Assembly (NCBI GenBank): GCA_030649935.1
Contig: JAUSFN010000026.1
Location: forward strand, 62,001-126,000
Source of the DNA: Candidatus Planktophila sp.
GTDB lineage: Bacteria > Actinomycetota > Actinomycetes > Nanopelagicales > Nanopelagicaceae
Direction of reading: 5' to 3'
DNA length: 64,000 nt
Shown here: in pieces, positions 25,260-33,562 of the stretch
Position numbering within the stretch: position 1 is the first letter of the stretch
Layout: the number at the start of each line of letters is the position of its first letter
The notes under the pieces: model-generated
Database searches by the model: none
What the model saw: only the letters and a program-made list of their open reading frames with translations
Told to the model about the DNA's origin: nothing
Translations under genes and position numbers: made by a program

Positions 25260-26624
25260 TTATTTTAGCGCCAATACTTTACCTGGGTTCAAGATTCCAT
25301 TTGGATCCATAGCGTTTTTTATGGTCCTCATAAGTGCAACCGCATTCTCACCAGTCTCTTCAACTAATGATTCGATCTTCCCCATACCAATTCCATGTTC
25401 GCCAGTACAAGTCCCGTTCATTGCAATAATTTTTGATGCCATTGCATGGGTAATCTCACGGATAACGGCTAATTCATTCGGATTTAATGGATCCGTGATA
25501 ATCATGCAATGAAAATTTCCGTCGGCAACGTGTCCGAAGATGCTGAATTGAAAGTTATGGGTGCTTAATATCTCGTGACAAGCTTCTACGGCTTTGGCAA
25601 GCGCGGAAAGGGGGACTGCCATATCCGTACTTACAATTCTTTTTCCAGGATAAATGTGCACATTTGACCAATATGCATCGTGACGAGCCTGCCAAAGTTT
25701 TCGACGGGCACTTTCATCACTCGTCCATTCAAAATTAGTTCCACCGAATTCAGCAACTATTTCAGCAACACTTTGGGCATCAGATGCCACGTTTGTCGGA
25801 CTGCCATGAAATTCAAATAAAAGAGTTGGTTGTTCAGGCAATGTTAAGCCACTGTGTTGATTTGCATTTCTTATACTGGCTTCATCGAGAAACTCGCAAC
25901 GTGCAATATTTGTTCCCATTTGCACAATTGCAGTAGCTGCGGCAACACCATCTGCCAAAGTTTTAAAGCGCGCAATTGCAGCGGACATTTTCTCTGGAAT
26001 TCCAAAAACCCTTAAAGTGACCTCGGTCATCACTGCTAAAGTTCCCTCGGAGCCTACTAGCAGGCGTGTTAGGTCAAAACCTGCAGACAGTTTTCTAGTT
26101 GGTCTACCAGTTTTTACGATTGTGCCATCTGCTAATACTGCAGTGAGTGCTAAAACATTTTCACGCATAGATCCATATTTCACAGTTGTCGTACCCGCGG
26201 CTCCGGTAGATGCCATACCGCCAATAGTTGCATCGGCTCCTGGGTCGACTGAGAAAAATAACCCTACGTCAGCAAGTTGATTGTTTAGTGCAATTCGAGT
26301 TAAACCGGCTTCAACTCGCACCGTTAAATCCTCCGGTAAAATTTCAATGATTTTATTCATCTCAGTCATATCTAAACTGACGCCACCTTTAAGCGGCAGA
26401 ACATGCCCCTCCAATGAAGATCCAGCCCCAAATGCAACGACTGGAATTAGCTTTTGATTGCAATAAGCCAAAACTTTTGAGACCTCTTCGGTGTTATGAG
26501 GATAAATAACTGCTGAAGGCAAAACTGGTGGAAATGCAGATTCGTCTCGACTGTGTTGAACTAGAACAGATTCATTCGTGGTGAATCGTGCGCCAAATAT
26601 TGCTTTCAAATCCGCTATGTGCAT
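25260..26624 (-). CDS. FAD-linked oxidase, GlcD / D-lactate dehydrogenase (cytochrome) type
   Basis: 454 aa from ATG 26624; the reading frame continues upstream but would run into a tRNA gene. FAD-binding PCMH domain: VVAFGAGSSLEGHVLPLKGGV, VDPGADATIGGMASTGAAGTTTVKYG, and LLVGSEGTLAVMTEVTL. The C-terminal domain includes FGHVADGNFHCMI (metal-binding His residues) and GEHGIGMGK. It oxidises a D-2-hydroxy acid such as glycolate or D-lactate, passing electrons to the respiratory chain. GlcE and GlcF partners are not next to it, so it is probably a single-subunit enzyme. The 5' neighbour is tRNA-Ser. Confidence 0.9.
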   Translation of the reverse strand: MHIADLKAIFGARFTTNESVLVQHSRDESAFPPVLPSAVIYPHNTEEVSKVLAYCNQKLIPVVAFGAGSSLEGHVLPLKGGVSLDMTEMNKIIEILPEDLTVRVEAGLTRIALNNQLADVGLFFSVDPGADATIGGMASTGAAGTTTVKYGSMRENVLALTAVLADGTIVKTGRPTRKLSAGFDLTRLLVGSEGTLAVMTEVTLRVFGIPEKMSAAIARFKTLADGVAAATAIVQMGTNIARCEFLDEASIRNANQHSGLTLPEQPTLLFEFHGSPTNVASDAQSVAEIVAEFGGTNFEWTSDESARRKLWQARHDAYWSNVHIYPGKRIVSTDMAVPLSALAKAVEACHEILSTHNFQFSIFGHVADGNFHCMIITDPLNPNELAVIREITHAMASKIIAMNGTCTGEHGIGMGKIESLVEETGENAVALMRTIKNAMDPNGILNPGKVLALK

Positions 26625-26688
26625 GGGATTGAGATCTATTCGGTTTGCCGTTAACACTTTGAAGGTGTACCCCTTTTGTTCATCAATC

Positions 26689-26780
26689 TGGCGGAGACGA
26701 GGAGATTTGAACTCCTGAAGGCGATTAAACCTTACCTCGTTAGCAGTGAGGCGCACTCGACCGGGCTATGCGACGTCTCC
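26689..26780 (-). tRNA. tRNA-Ser (anticodon GCU)
   Basis: Minus-strand cloverleaf: acceptor GGAGACG / CGTCTCC, anticodon loop CTGCTAA (anticodon GCT in DNA) on a CCTCA/CGAGG stem with one mismatch, a long class II variable arm (AAGG...CCTT), and T arm GGAG-TTCAAAT-CTCC. The discriminator is G and CCA is encoded (26689-26691). Long variable arm and anticodon together identify serine, reading AGC/AGU. Confidence 0.95.
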
Positions 26781-26804
26781 GAGTTGCAAGCGAAAGTTTA
26801 GCGG

Positions 26805-27440
26805 TTAATCCAAATTAACAATAACGTCGGCATTTGCCCGCGTGGTCTCTATTAACTCGGCATTTGCCTCATCACTTCCATGTGCCCACGCTTGGGCATC
26901 TTCAAAGCTTTTCCCATATTTGATATGCCTAGCTACAAGCCTTGCCATTCTCTTGTCATTATCTACATCTATAAACCAACTCTCGGTAAGGGTCTTTGCC
27001 ACCCCTGACCAGCCAGCAATATCTAAGAGTAAATAATTTCCCTCCGTGAGAATTAGTGAAGTGTGCGGATGAATGACGCCCTCTGCAGCAATAGATTCTT
27101 CGATTTCACGGTGAAATATTGGAAAATAAATTTCATCTATTGGGTTTGACATTATTCTTTGCAATAAATCTACAAAGCCATGCGAATCGAAGGTATCCGG
27201 AGCGCCTTTCCGATCAGAGCGGCCTAATAATTCCAGTTGGGTGTTACTCAAGTGGTAACCGTCCATTGGGACTAATGCCGTACTTTCTTTAGGGAGTTTC
27301 TTTAAAAGGTAGTTTGAGAGCGTTGACTTACCTGCGCCGGGCTTCCCAATTAGCCCAATCATCACCCGTGTATCAGAACTCTTAGTTAGCGAAAGCACTC
27401 GCTCGAGTGCGTTTTCAAGGCCACGAATCTCCATCGCCAT
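26805..27440 (-). CDS. P-loop nucleoside/nucleotide kinase-family protein
   Basis: 211 aa. Walker A GKPGAGKST near residue 32, then VPMDGYHLSN, and LILTEGNYLLLD, all typical of the uridine kinase/pantothenate kinase (PRK-like) group. YggC/FrcK-type proteins, often linked to sugar metabolism, match this pattern best. It phosphorylates a small hydroxylated metabolite; the substrate cannot be defined. Divergent from the aldo/keto reductase gene. Its 3' end is 24 bp from tRNA-Ser. Confidence 0.8.
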   Translation of the reverse strand: MAMEIRGLENALERVLSLTKSSDTRVMIGLIGKPGAGKSTLSNYLLKKLPKESTALVPMDGYHLSNTQLELLGRSDRKGAPDTFDSHGFVDLLQRIMSNPIDEIYFPIFHREIEESIAAEGVIHPHTSLILTEGNYLLLDIAGWSGVAKTLTESWFIDVDNDKRMARLVARHIKYGKSFEDAQAWAHGSDEANAELIETTRANADVIVNLD

Positions 27441-27537
27441 TTTCCACTTCTCCCTCAGTTCTACACATTTCTAGGTAGCCAGATTTACTCTCATTTTAGT
27501 AGCCTAGGCCTTTAATCTTCATTGGTAGGCTCAATGA

Positions 27538-28512
27538 ATGATTCCACAGAGAAAACTTGGCCCTTATGAAGTCTCGGCAATCGGTTTGGGCTGCATGCAT
27601 TTATCGATTCCAAATAAGCGAAATCCAAATCTTGTCAACGAACCAGATCAAGGGATTGCAGTCATTCACGCCGCCCTTAACGCAGGAATTACTCTTCTTG
27701 ATACGGCCGACATTTACGCGCCAAGTTGGAACAGTATGGGACATAATGAAATTCTCGTCGGTAATGCTTTTCGCAGTTGGAACGCAAGTCCTGAGCAAAA
27801 GTCGAAAGTTGTTCTGGCGACAAAGGCGGGAATTACGCGCGAAGAAAATGGCACCATGTTCGGACTCTCTGGCCGAAACTCCTCAAAGCACTATCTCTAT
27901 CGTGCAGTTGAAGCATCTGCTTCTAAAATGGGTCTATCAAAGATTCCTTTATGGCAACACCACCGCTCCGATCCTTCAATTTCTTATGAGGAGCAAATTG
28001 AAAATGTTCTGAATTTGAAGGAGCACGGTTATGTTGAGGCTATCGGAGTCAGCAATGTCAACGCCGAAATGCTTCGCCGTGCTATTGAAATTGGAGGAAC
28101 ACCAGAGCAAGGCGGAATCGTCTCTGTACAAAATGAGTTCAGCCCACGTTATCGACTCTGGGCCGATGTTATTGATATCTGTACTCAATACGGAATTGCA
28201 TACTTGCCTTGGGCGCCTCTTGGAGGCACGAATAGTTTTTCAAAGATTGCTACAGGGGAAATGGGTGTATTTAACACAATCGCCGAACAAAGAGGAGTCT
28301 CGCCTTATGCAATTACTATCGCTTGGCATCTAGCTCAATTTCCAACGTCAATTCCAATTCCTGGCGCTTCGACATCGGCATCAATTCTGGATTCATTAGT
28401 TGGAACCTCAATCGCGTTGACTGTCGATGAAATTGCCGAACTCAACCAAAGCTGTCCGCCGGATGGTCCCCTTGAAGGTGAGTTACTGGATTTACCTAAG
28501 TTTCGAGCCTGA
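27538..28512 (+). CDS. Aldo/keto reductase
   Basis: 324 aa TIM-barrel oxidoreductase. The catalytic tetrad is visible: Asp and Tyr in LLDTADIYAP, Lys in LATKAG and His in LWQHHRSDP. NADPH-binding features are IPIPGASTSASI near the C terminus and IGVSN. It is followed by the aminopeptidase P gene after 48 bp. Probably reduces a sugar or small carbonyl compound using NADPH; typical AKR11/13-like genes of unknown substrate. Confidence 0.9.
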   Translation: MIPQRKLGPYEVSAIGLGCMHLSIPNKRNPNLVNEPDQGIAVIHAALNAGITLLDTADIYAPSWNSMGHNEILVGNAFRSWNASPEQKSKVVLATKAGITREENGTMFGLSGRNSSKHYLYRAVEASASKMGLSKIPLWQHHRSDPSISYEEQIENVLNLKEHGYVEAIGVSNVNAEMLRRAIEIGGTPEQGGIVSVQNEFSPRYRLWADVIDICTQYGIAYLPWAPLGGTNSFSKIATGEMGVFNTIAEQRGVSPYAITIAWHLAQFPTSIPIPGASTSASILDSLVGTSIALTVDEIAELNQSCPPDGPLEGELLDLPKFRA

Positions 28513-28560
28513 AAAACCACTGTACTGCACAAGCAATTGGGCTTCTTGTAGGCTAAAGCT

Positions 28561-29997
28561 ATGGAAGATAAAACTGCAGAAAGCCGTCGTGTTTACGATG
28601 TGCCACCCTCTGATGTGTATGCCGATTTTATGACTACGGGTTGGGCGCCATCGCCTCTACATGGAATTACCCAAGATGCGGTGATTCCCTTCGCTTTTGC
28701 GCGTCGGGCCAAACTTTCTGAGGCTTTTGTAGGATTACGAATTATTATTCCAAGCGGAAACTCAAAAGTCCGCAGTAATGACACTGATTACCGTTTCCGT
28801 CCTCATAGTGCGTTCGTTTATTACACAGGTGTTCAGGGCGAAGAAGTTACATCAGATGCTGTATTAGTGATGGAGCCAATTGGCGATGCACATGATTCGA
28901 TTTTGTATATTCAACCTCGATCAACGCGAGATACCAGTGCGTTTTACAACGATCGCAAATTCGGTGAATTATGGGTGGGCCGGCGATTTACCACCGATGA
29001 AGCATCAGTGCGTTTTGGGATTGAGGTTCGCAAAGTTGATGAGCTTAAAACACTTTTAAAAGATGGCACTCCCGCAGTTGCTTTAAGTGGTATTGATTAT
29101 CTTGTCGATTCAGTAATAAAGAAAAATCCGCGTGGAAGCGAATTGGAGAATTTTGTATCTGTCGCGCGATTAATCAAAGATGAGTACGAAGTAAATGAAC
29201 TACAGAAATCTATTGATGTGACACATCGTGGATTCAACGATGTTATTCGAGCACTGCCGGCTGCAGTTGTCACACCTCGCGGCGAGCGCGTTGTTGAAGC
29301 GGCCTTCTACGGTCGAGCGCGGATCGAGGGAAATGAGCTTGGTTACGACACTATCTCGGCGGCAGGTTCGCATACATGTGTACTACATTGGACGCGAAAC
29401 GATGGTGATGTTAAAACCGGTGATCTGCTTTTACTAGATGCGGGTGTCGAGTTAGATTCGTATTACACCGCAGATATCACACGAACCATGCCGATTAATG
29501 GAAAGTTCTCTCCCGCTCAACGCTCTTTATATATGTTGGTGTATGAAGCGCAGAAAGCGGGTTTCGCCGCAATTCGAGCAGGAGTTGATTTCCTGGAAAT
29601 CAATAAAGCGTGCCACACGGTTTTAGCTCAAGGTCTAGTTGATTTGGGGATTTTAACGATCAGCGCTGAAGAATCTATGCGTCCAGAAGTAGGTCTTCAT
29701 AGGCGCTGGACTTTGCACGGTGTGAGCCACATGTTGGGCTTAGATGTCCACGACTGCGCGCAAGCTCGTAAAGATCAATACACCGAAGCTAAGTTAGAAG
29801 CGGGAATGGTTCTAACGGTTGAGCCGGGCCTTTATATCCAACCTGATGACGAACTCTTTCCCCCAGAGTACCGAGGGATCGGAATTCGGATTGAGGATGA
29901 TGTGCTTGTCACTGAGACTGGTTATCTCAATTTGAGTGAGAACATACCTCGCCATCCAGATGCGATCGAGGCCTGGATGGCCTCCCTCTTTAAGTAA
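28561..29997 (+). CDS. pepP: Xaa-Pro aminopeptidase (aminopeptidase P)
   Basis: 478 aa. An N-terminal aminopeptidase P domain (FRPHSAFVYYTGVQGEE) is followed by the M24 'pita-bread' catalytic domain. Metal ligands: Asp in LLLDAGVELDSYYTADITRT, His in HGVSHMLGLDVHD, Glu in TVEPGLYI and Glu in GIRIEDDVLV. It removes N-terminal residues preceding proline from peptides, in the cytoplasm. Actinobacterial members are of this length. It converges on the anti-sigma-like gene with a 16-bp gap. Confidence 0.93.
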   Translation: MEDKTAESRRVYDVPPSDVYADFMTTGWAPSPLHGITQDAVIPFAFARRAKLSEAFVGLRIIIPSGNSKVRSNDTDYRFRPHSAFVYYTGVQGEEVTSDAVLVMEPIGDAHDSILYIQPRSTRDTSAFYNDRKFGELWVGRRFTTDEASVRFGIEVRKVDELKTLLKDGTPAVALSGIDYLVDSVIKKNPRGSELENFVSVARLIKDEYEVNELQKSIDVTHRGFNDVIRALPAAVVTPRGERVVEAAFYGRARIEGNELGYDTISAAGSHTCVLHWTRNDGDVKTGDLLLLDAGVELDSYYTADITRTMPINGKFSPAQRSLYMLVYEAQKAGFAAIRAGVDFLEINKACHTVLAQGLVDLGILTISAEESMRPEVGLHRRWTLHGVSHMLGLDVHDCAQARKDQYTEAKLEAGMVLTVEPGLYIQPDDELFPPEYRGIGIRIEDDVLVTETGYLNLSENIPRHPDAIEAWMASLFK

Positions 29998-30013
29998 CGA
30001 GCAATAAAACCCA

Positions 30014-31216
30014 TTAATTATTAGTGAATTTTACATACTTACTAGCGATAGCGAGTACACCCCATTTACTACCCTCTTTATCCGTGAACACCCACATCGG
30101 AAGAATTAGTGTTTGTCCTTGGTTGTAAAAAACTCCTAGTTCTAACGTAGCTGAAGTTGCCACTTTGGTTTCAATCATTGCCTCAATCATTGGTTTGCCT
30201 TCAATACTAGAACCAGTCAACCCTCCAGAACGTGGCAAAGCGGGTTCGCTATATGCCACCACGTCGTTACCAGAGAGATAGATCGGCCCAAGGTTGCTCC
30301 ATCGCGCATCCAGAGTTCGCTCTGCTGCATCTTTTGCCGAAACTATCTCGTATCCAGAGATTTTTTCTGTTGGAGCAGCAAACCCATTTATTCCATAAAT
30401 ACCTTTGGAGGAGAGATTGAACCCCAATCTCTGCATTGAAATCTTCGAGCCTTCGATTACTAAATTGATATAAACATTTAGGCTTTTGTCCTGTTCTTCA
30501 ATGACCGCCCCATCAATATTGATGTCAATTCCAAGTAGTTCTACAACACGCTTTAACTCTTGTCTTGCAAACTCGCGTGAGGGAAGCGTAAAGCCATTTG
30601 AATCACATACCTTGATGTCTGGTTCGCCCTCTGATCCTGTAGACGAACCTGCCGAATCTTTGCAGTCCCAGGGAGATTTACTAGGGTTATAACCGTAGAA
30701 ATTAATAAGTGATTCAGCATCTACTGTTGCATTAGGGGAAGATCCATCCTGTGAACCAATAAATAGTGATTGCTCCTGCGCAGATACTGGTCCAGTCGCC
30801 CCAATTATCTCTGCAACCGCCTTCACTAATTCTTCTCGCTTCACGGAGCTATTTACAAAAATATAACCATTGGCGAATCCAGCATCGCCTTTAAGTTGGG
30901 GATCAGTTTGGAGTAAAATCCGACCGAAGCCAAAATACATGGAGTCCACTTTTGAACTAGCGATGCCTGCATCCTGTCGTGTGGGGGCGCCCTCATCAGT
31001 GCTCATGACTGTAAAGTTTTGATTCTCGCTTGCTCGGCCAATTCCAATACCTATAGTTCCGCTAACTGCAAACAAGGTAATCGCAGCTACATACTTCAGT
31101 ATTGAGGGTGATGAACTCTTTTTGATCTTTATCGCCGCCTTGATGCGGGCTTTACTTAATTGATCAAGTTCGCGGGAGGGGTCAGCCTTTTGTAATCTCT
31201 CAAAATTATCGTTCAT
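30014..31216 (-). CDS. Membrane-anchored protein of unknown function, ECF sigma partner
   Basis: 400 aa. N-terminal about 38 residues are charged and cytoplasmic, one transmembrane helix follows (ILKYVAAITLFAVSGTIGIG, about 40-60), and the remaining 340 residues face outside. No zinc-binding HxxxCxxC anti-sigma motif is seen in the N-terminal part. The gene starts 2 bp after the stop of the ECF sigma gene, so it is probably its regulator by position. The extracytoplasmic domain has no motif I recognise; a signal-sensing role is inferred. Confidence 0.7.
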   Translation of the reverse strand: MNDNFERLQKADPSRELDQLSKARIKAAIKIKKSSSPSILKYVAAITLFAVSGTIGIGIGRASENQNFTVMSTDEGAPTRQDAGIASSKVDSMYFGFGRILLQTDPQLKGDAGFANGYIFVNSSVKREELVKAVAEIIGATGPVSAQEQSLFIGSQDGSSPNATVDAESLINFYGYNPSKSPWDCKDSAGSSTGSEGEPDIKVCDSNGFTLPSREFARQELKRVVELLGIDINIDGAVIEEQDKSLNVYINLVIEGSKISMQRLGFNLSSKGIYGINGFAAPTEKISGYEIVSAKDAAERTLDARWSNLGPIYLSGNDVVAYSEPALPRSGGLTGSSIEGKPMIEAMIETKVATSATLELGVFYNQGQTLILPMWVFTDKEGSKWGVLAIASKYVKFTNN

Positions 31217-31217
31217 A

Positions 31218-31700
31218 TTATTTCACCATCTCCTCTTCAAATTTTCTTCGGGCGCGACTTAATGCCGCTCCCGCGCCACTGACTGAAATATTCAAAACAA
31301 GGGCAAGTTGATCTGGTGCTAGACCATCCCATGCGGTTAGTCGTAGCACTTCACGATCTCGGATTGAGAGCCTTAACCAGGCATCCTTTAAACTCTCATC
31401 CTCAATGACCACGTCGGCGATATCATCGCCTTCAATGTCTAATTCTTCGATCGGGATTTCAATAAACTTGCGCCTCTTATTTGCAAGAACATTCCAAGCG
31501 GTCTTATATAGCCAGGCAAGCTCCATATCAGATGGAATCTTTGCAATCTTGCGCCATGCAATTGTGAAGACTTCGGAGGTTAAATCCTCACAATCCGAGA
31601 TAGCGCTCCGGCGAGTGAAGTACTTATATATGGAGCCCACGTGGGACTCATATAACTGCTCAAATCGAGTTTGAGTATTCATAGCTAATAATGTACTCAT
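31218..31700 (-). CDS. RNA polymerase ECF-type sigma-70 factor
   Basis: 160 aa. Region 2: FEQLYESHVGSIYKYFTRR..DCEDLTSEVFTIAW, including the conserved DLTSEVF -10-recognition helix. Region 4: LKDAWLRLSIRDREVLRLTAWDGLAPDQLALVLNIS, with a helix-turn-helix. ATG 31700 follows GGAGGACC at good spacing. Such factors direct RNA polymerase to stress or envelope genes; the adjacent membrane protein probably controls its release. Targets are not identified. Confidence 0.93.
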   Translation of the reverse strand: MSTLLAMNTQTRFEQLYESHVGSIYKYFTRRSAISDCEDLTSEVFTIAWRKIAKIPSDMELAWLYKTAWNVLANKRRKFIEIPIEELDIEGDDIADVVIEDESLKDAWLRLSIRDREVLRLTAWDGLAPDQLALVLNISVSGAGAALSRARRKFEEEMVK

Positions 31701-31761
31701 TGGTCCTCCAATTGCTATATGTCATGAATGGAGTCTTTCTTGCATCCAAATTGAATATTTT

Positions 31762-32097
31762 TTAGCCGATTTGAAGGCCGTACCAAGCGGCCAGAAGACC
31801 AATACCAAGGGATAAGACAAGGTTTAATACCGCCTCTTTGTAGCGGCGCAGTTCATACGCTAAAAAAATATCTAGCATGAATGTTGACCATGTTGTGAAA
31901 GCTCCAGCAAAACCAATCGCAAAGAAATCATAGACCTGTTCACTTTTATTGAATGTGAAACCAAGTAAGAAGGAACCAAGAATATTAACAAGAAATATTC
32001 CATATGGCCGAGATGAAAATCTACATATGTATTGATCGATTGCAAAACGTGCTGGCGCGCCAATCGCAGCACCGAGAATCACATAAAAAGTATTCAT
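31762..32097 (-). CDS. crcB: Fluoride ion channel CrcB/Fluc, subunit 2
   Basis: 111 aa, four membrane segments. Fluc family markers: GAAIGAPARFAIDQYI near the N terminus, GIFLVNILGSFLLGF with the conserved Asn, and GFAGAFTTWSTFMLDI carrying the TTxS(T)F element. It exports fluoride passively. It overlaps the upstream crcB copy by 4 bp, a pair expected to form an antiparallel heterodimer. No fluoride riboswitch is evident upstream. Confidence 0.92.
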   Translation of the reverse strand: MNTFYVILGAAIGAPARFAIDQYICRFSSRPYGIFLVNILGSFLLGFTFNKSEQVYDFFAIGFAGAFTTWSTFMLDIFLAYELRRYKEAVLNLVLSLGIGLLAAWYGLQIG

Positions 32098-32447
32098 GTT
32101 CGCACTGGAATTACTCTGCGCGCTATAGGAAGAATAATTACGACAATCATCAATGAGAATATTAAGTTATGCGCTAGGAAAAGCATTCCTCCTTCGCGCG
32201 GTTCCAGGGATTGAGCCGTTACCGCAGAAAAAGTTGTAAGACCTGCGCAAAATCCAGGTAACAAAAGGTGGCGAAGTTCAGTAACACCACGTCGCTCCAT
32301 TAAAACTAAAAGCGCACTTGCAAGTGCAACCCCAATTAAATTTGCTGCCAAAGTGCCGTTACGTGTATCAGGTATTGCTATACCGAGTGCGTACCGTACT
32401 AGCGTTCCTGCGATTCCACCTATTGAAACAAGAACCAGTGATTTCAG
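32094..32447 (-). CDS. crcB: Fluoride ion channel CrcB/Fluc, subunit 1, apparent CTG start
   Basis: 117 aa if it starts at CTG 32447, which overlaps the TGA stop of the upstream membrane protein (CTGA). The conserved N-terminal IGGIAGTLVRYALG must be included, and the first ordinary start codon in frame (TTG 32351) lies beyond it, so the TTG start would destroy helix 1. Other markers: LAANLIGVALA with the pore-lining Asn and GFCAGLTTFSAVTAQS. With the CTG start the length equals that of normal CrcB proteins. A sequencing error or other non-standard codon remains possible. Paired with the downstream crcB. Confidence 0.85.
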   Translation of the reverse strand: MKSLVLVSIGGIAGTLVRYALGIAIPDTRNGTLAANLIGVALASALLVLMERRGVTELRHLLLPGFCAGLTTFSAVTAQSLEPREGGMLFLAHNLIFSLMIVVIILPIARRVIPVRT

Positions 32448-32797
32448 AAGGGTAGAGCTTTCTTTGTAACTCCAGAAAACAATCGTGTAATGATGCTGAT
32501 TATGAAAGCGGCAAAGAGTGCCGACCAGAAGTTATTGACATCTAGCTTGTCGCTCCATCGCGCTACAAGCATTAAAATCGCGGCATTAACAACGACGAGA
32601 AAAAGTCCAAGCGTCAAGATAACTGCTGGAAGTGTAAGAAGTTTTAGTAAAGAACCAAGAGTTGCATTGAGTAGACCAAACAGGAGTGCCACCCATAGGT
32701 ATGTTGTGAAACCACCTTTAACATCGATGCCTGGAATCAATGCAGTTGCAACCCAAAAAGCTGCGCTCAATGCGCCCCAACGGATTAATAATTTCAT
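32444..32797 (-). CDS. Holin-like four-helix membrane protein (phage holin family / YvlD type)
   Basis: 117 aa with four predicted membrane helices (LSAAFWVATALIPGI; TTYLWVALLFGLLNATLGSLL; LPAVILTLGLFLVVVNAAILM; FWSALFAAFIISIITRLF). The pattern around GLLNATLGSLLKLLTLP and LTLGLFLVVVNAAIL is that of the small family annotated as 'phage holin family' in actinobacteria, which is chromosomal and not phage-linked. It ends by overlapping the CTG of crcB. Function unknown; housekeeping envelope context. Confidence 0.85.
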   Translation of the reverse strand: MKLLIRWGALSAAFWVATALIPGIDVKGGFTTYLWVALLFGLLNATLGSLLKLLTLPAVILTLGLFLVVVNAAILMLVARWSDKLDVNNFWSALFAAFIISIITRLFSGVTKKALPF

Positions 32798-32800
32798 GAG

Positions 32801-33562
32801 TTAAACGATACCGTCTCGCTTGCGAATTTTGGAGCCTAACCACCGAGCGGGATCATACTTAATATCTACAACGCGCTCCTTCATGGGAATAATGGCGTTG
32901 TCAGTAATACGAATGTGCTCAGGACAGACTTCGGTGCAGCACTTGGTTATGTTGCACATGCCTAAACCGTGCTCTTCCTGTGCGGTTTTCTTTCGGTTTC
33001 GCAACGTATCGAGAGGATGCATATCCAGCTCAGCGATACGGATAAAGAATCGTGGACCGGCGAAGGATTTCTTATTCTCCTCGTGGTCACGAATTACGTG
33101 GCACGTGTCTTGGCATAAAAAACACTCGATGCACTTGCGAAACTCTTGGCTTCGCTCAACATCAATCTGCTCCATGCGCGCCTCACCTGGTGCTAACTCA
33201 TCTGGGTGTGCGTATGCCGGAATTTCCATTGCCTTTTTGTAATTAAATGACACGTCCGTGACCAGATCTTTAATTACTGGGAATGCGCGAAGCGGTGTAA
33301 CTGTGATTGTCTCTTCTTCACCATATGCTGCAACTTGGGTCATACACGCCAATCGAGGCTTTCCATTTATCTCCATGGAACACGAACCACATTTGCCGGC
33401 TTTACAGTTCCAACGTACAGCTAAGTCACCCATCTGAGTTGCTTGAACGCGGTGAATTACATCGAGAACTACTTCGCCTTCGTTAACTTCTACTTGAACA
33501 TCTTGAAGCGCACCATCGGTTGAGTCGCCGCGCCAGATACGGAGTTTAAGCATGCGTGCCAT
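32801..33562 (-). CDS. sdhB: Succinate dehydrogenase / fumarate reductase iron-sulfur subunit
   Basis: 253 aa. [2Fe-2S] domain with NCKAGKCGSCSMEINGKPRLAC spread over residues about 52-74, and a ferredoxin-like domain with CIECFLCQDTCHV and GMCNITKCCTEVCPEHI for the [4Fe-4S] and [3Fe-4S] clusters. It transfers electrons from the flavoprotein to the membrane anchor and quinone. It overlaps the flavoprotein gene by 1 bp. The order sdhC-sdhA-sdhB corresponds to the Mycobacterium Sdh1 type. Confidence 0.95.
   Translation of the reverse strand: MARMLKLRIWRGDSTDGALQDVQVEVNEGEVVLDVIHRVQATQMGDLAVRWNCKAGKCGSCSMEINGKPRLACMTQVAAYGEEETITVTPLRAFPVIKDLVTDVSFNYKKAMEIPAYAHPDELAPGEARMEQIDVERSQEFRKCIECFLCQDTCHVIRDHEENKKSFAGPRFFIRIAELDMHPLDTLRNRKKTAQEEHGLGMCNITKCCTEVCPEHIRITDNAIIPMKERVVDIKYDPARWLGSKIRKRDGIV

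Noticed and set aside
26625-26756. 5' extension of the glcD-type reading frame
   Set aside because: It runs through tRNA-Ser(GCU), and the conserved N terminus starts at MHIADLKAIFG (26624).
32094-32351. crcB as an 85-aa truncated gene from TTG
   Set aside because: Homologous codons continue upstream in frame to 32447 and supply the conserved first helix.
32444-32797. Prophage signal suggested by the holin-like gene
   Set aside because: No other phage genes are present; this protein family is chromosomal in actinobacteria and lies among housekeeping genes.
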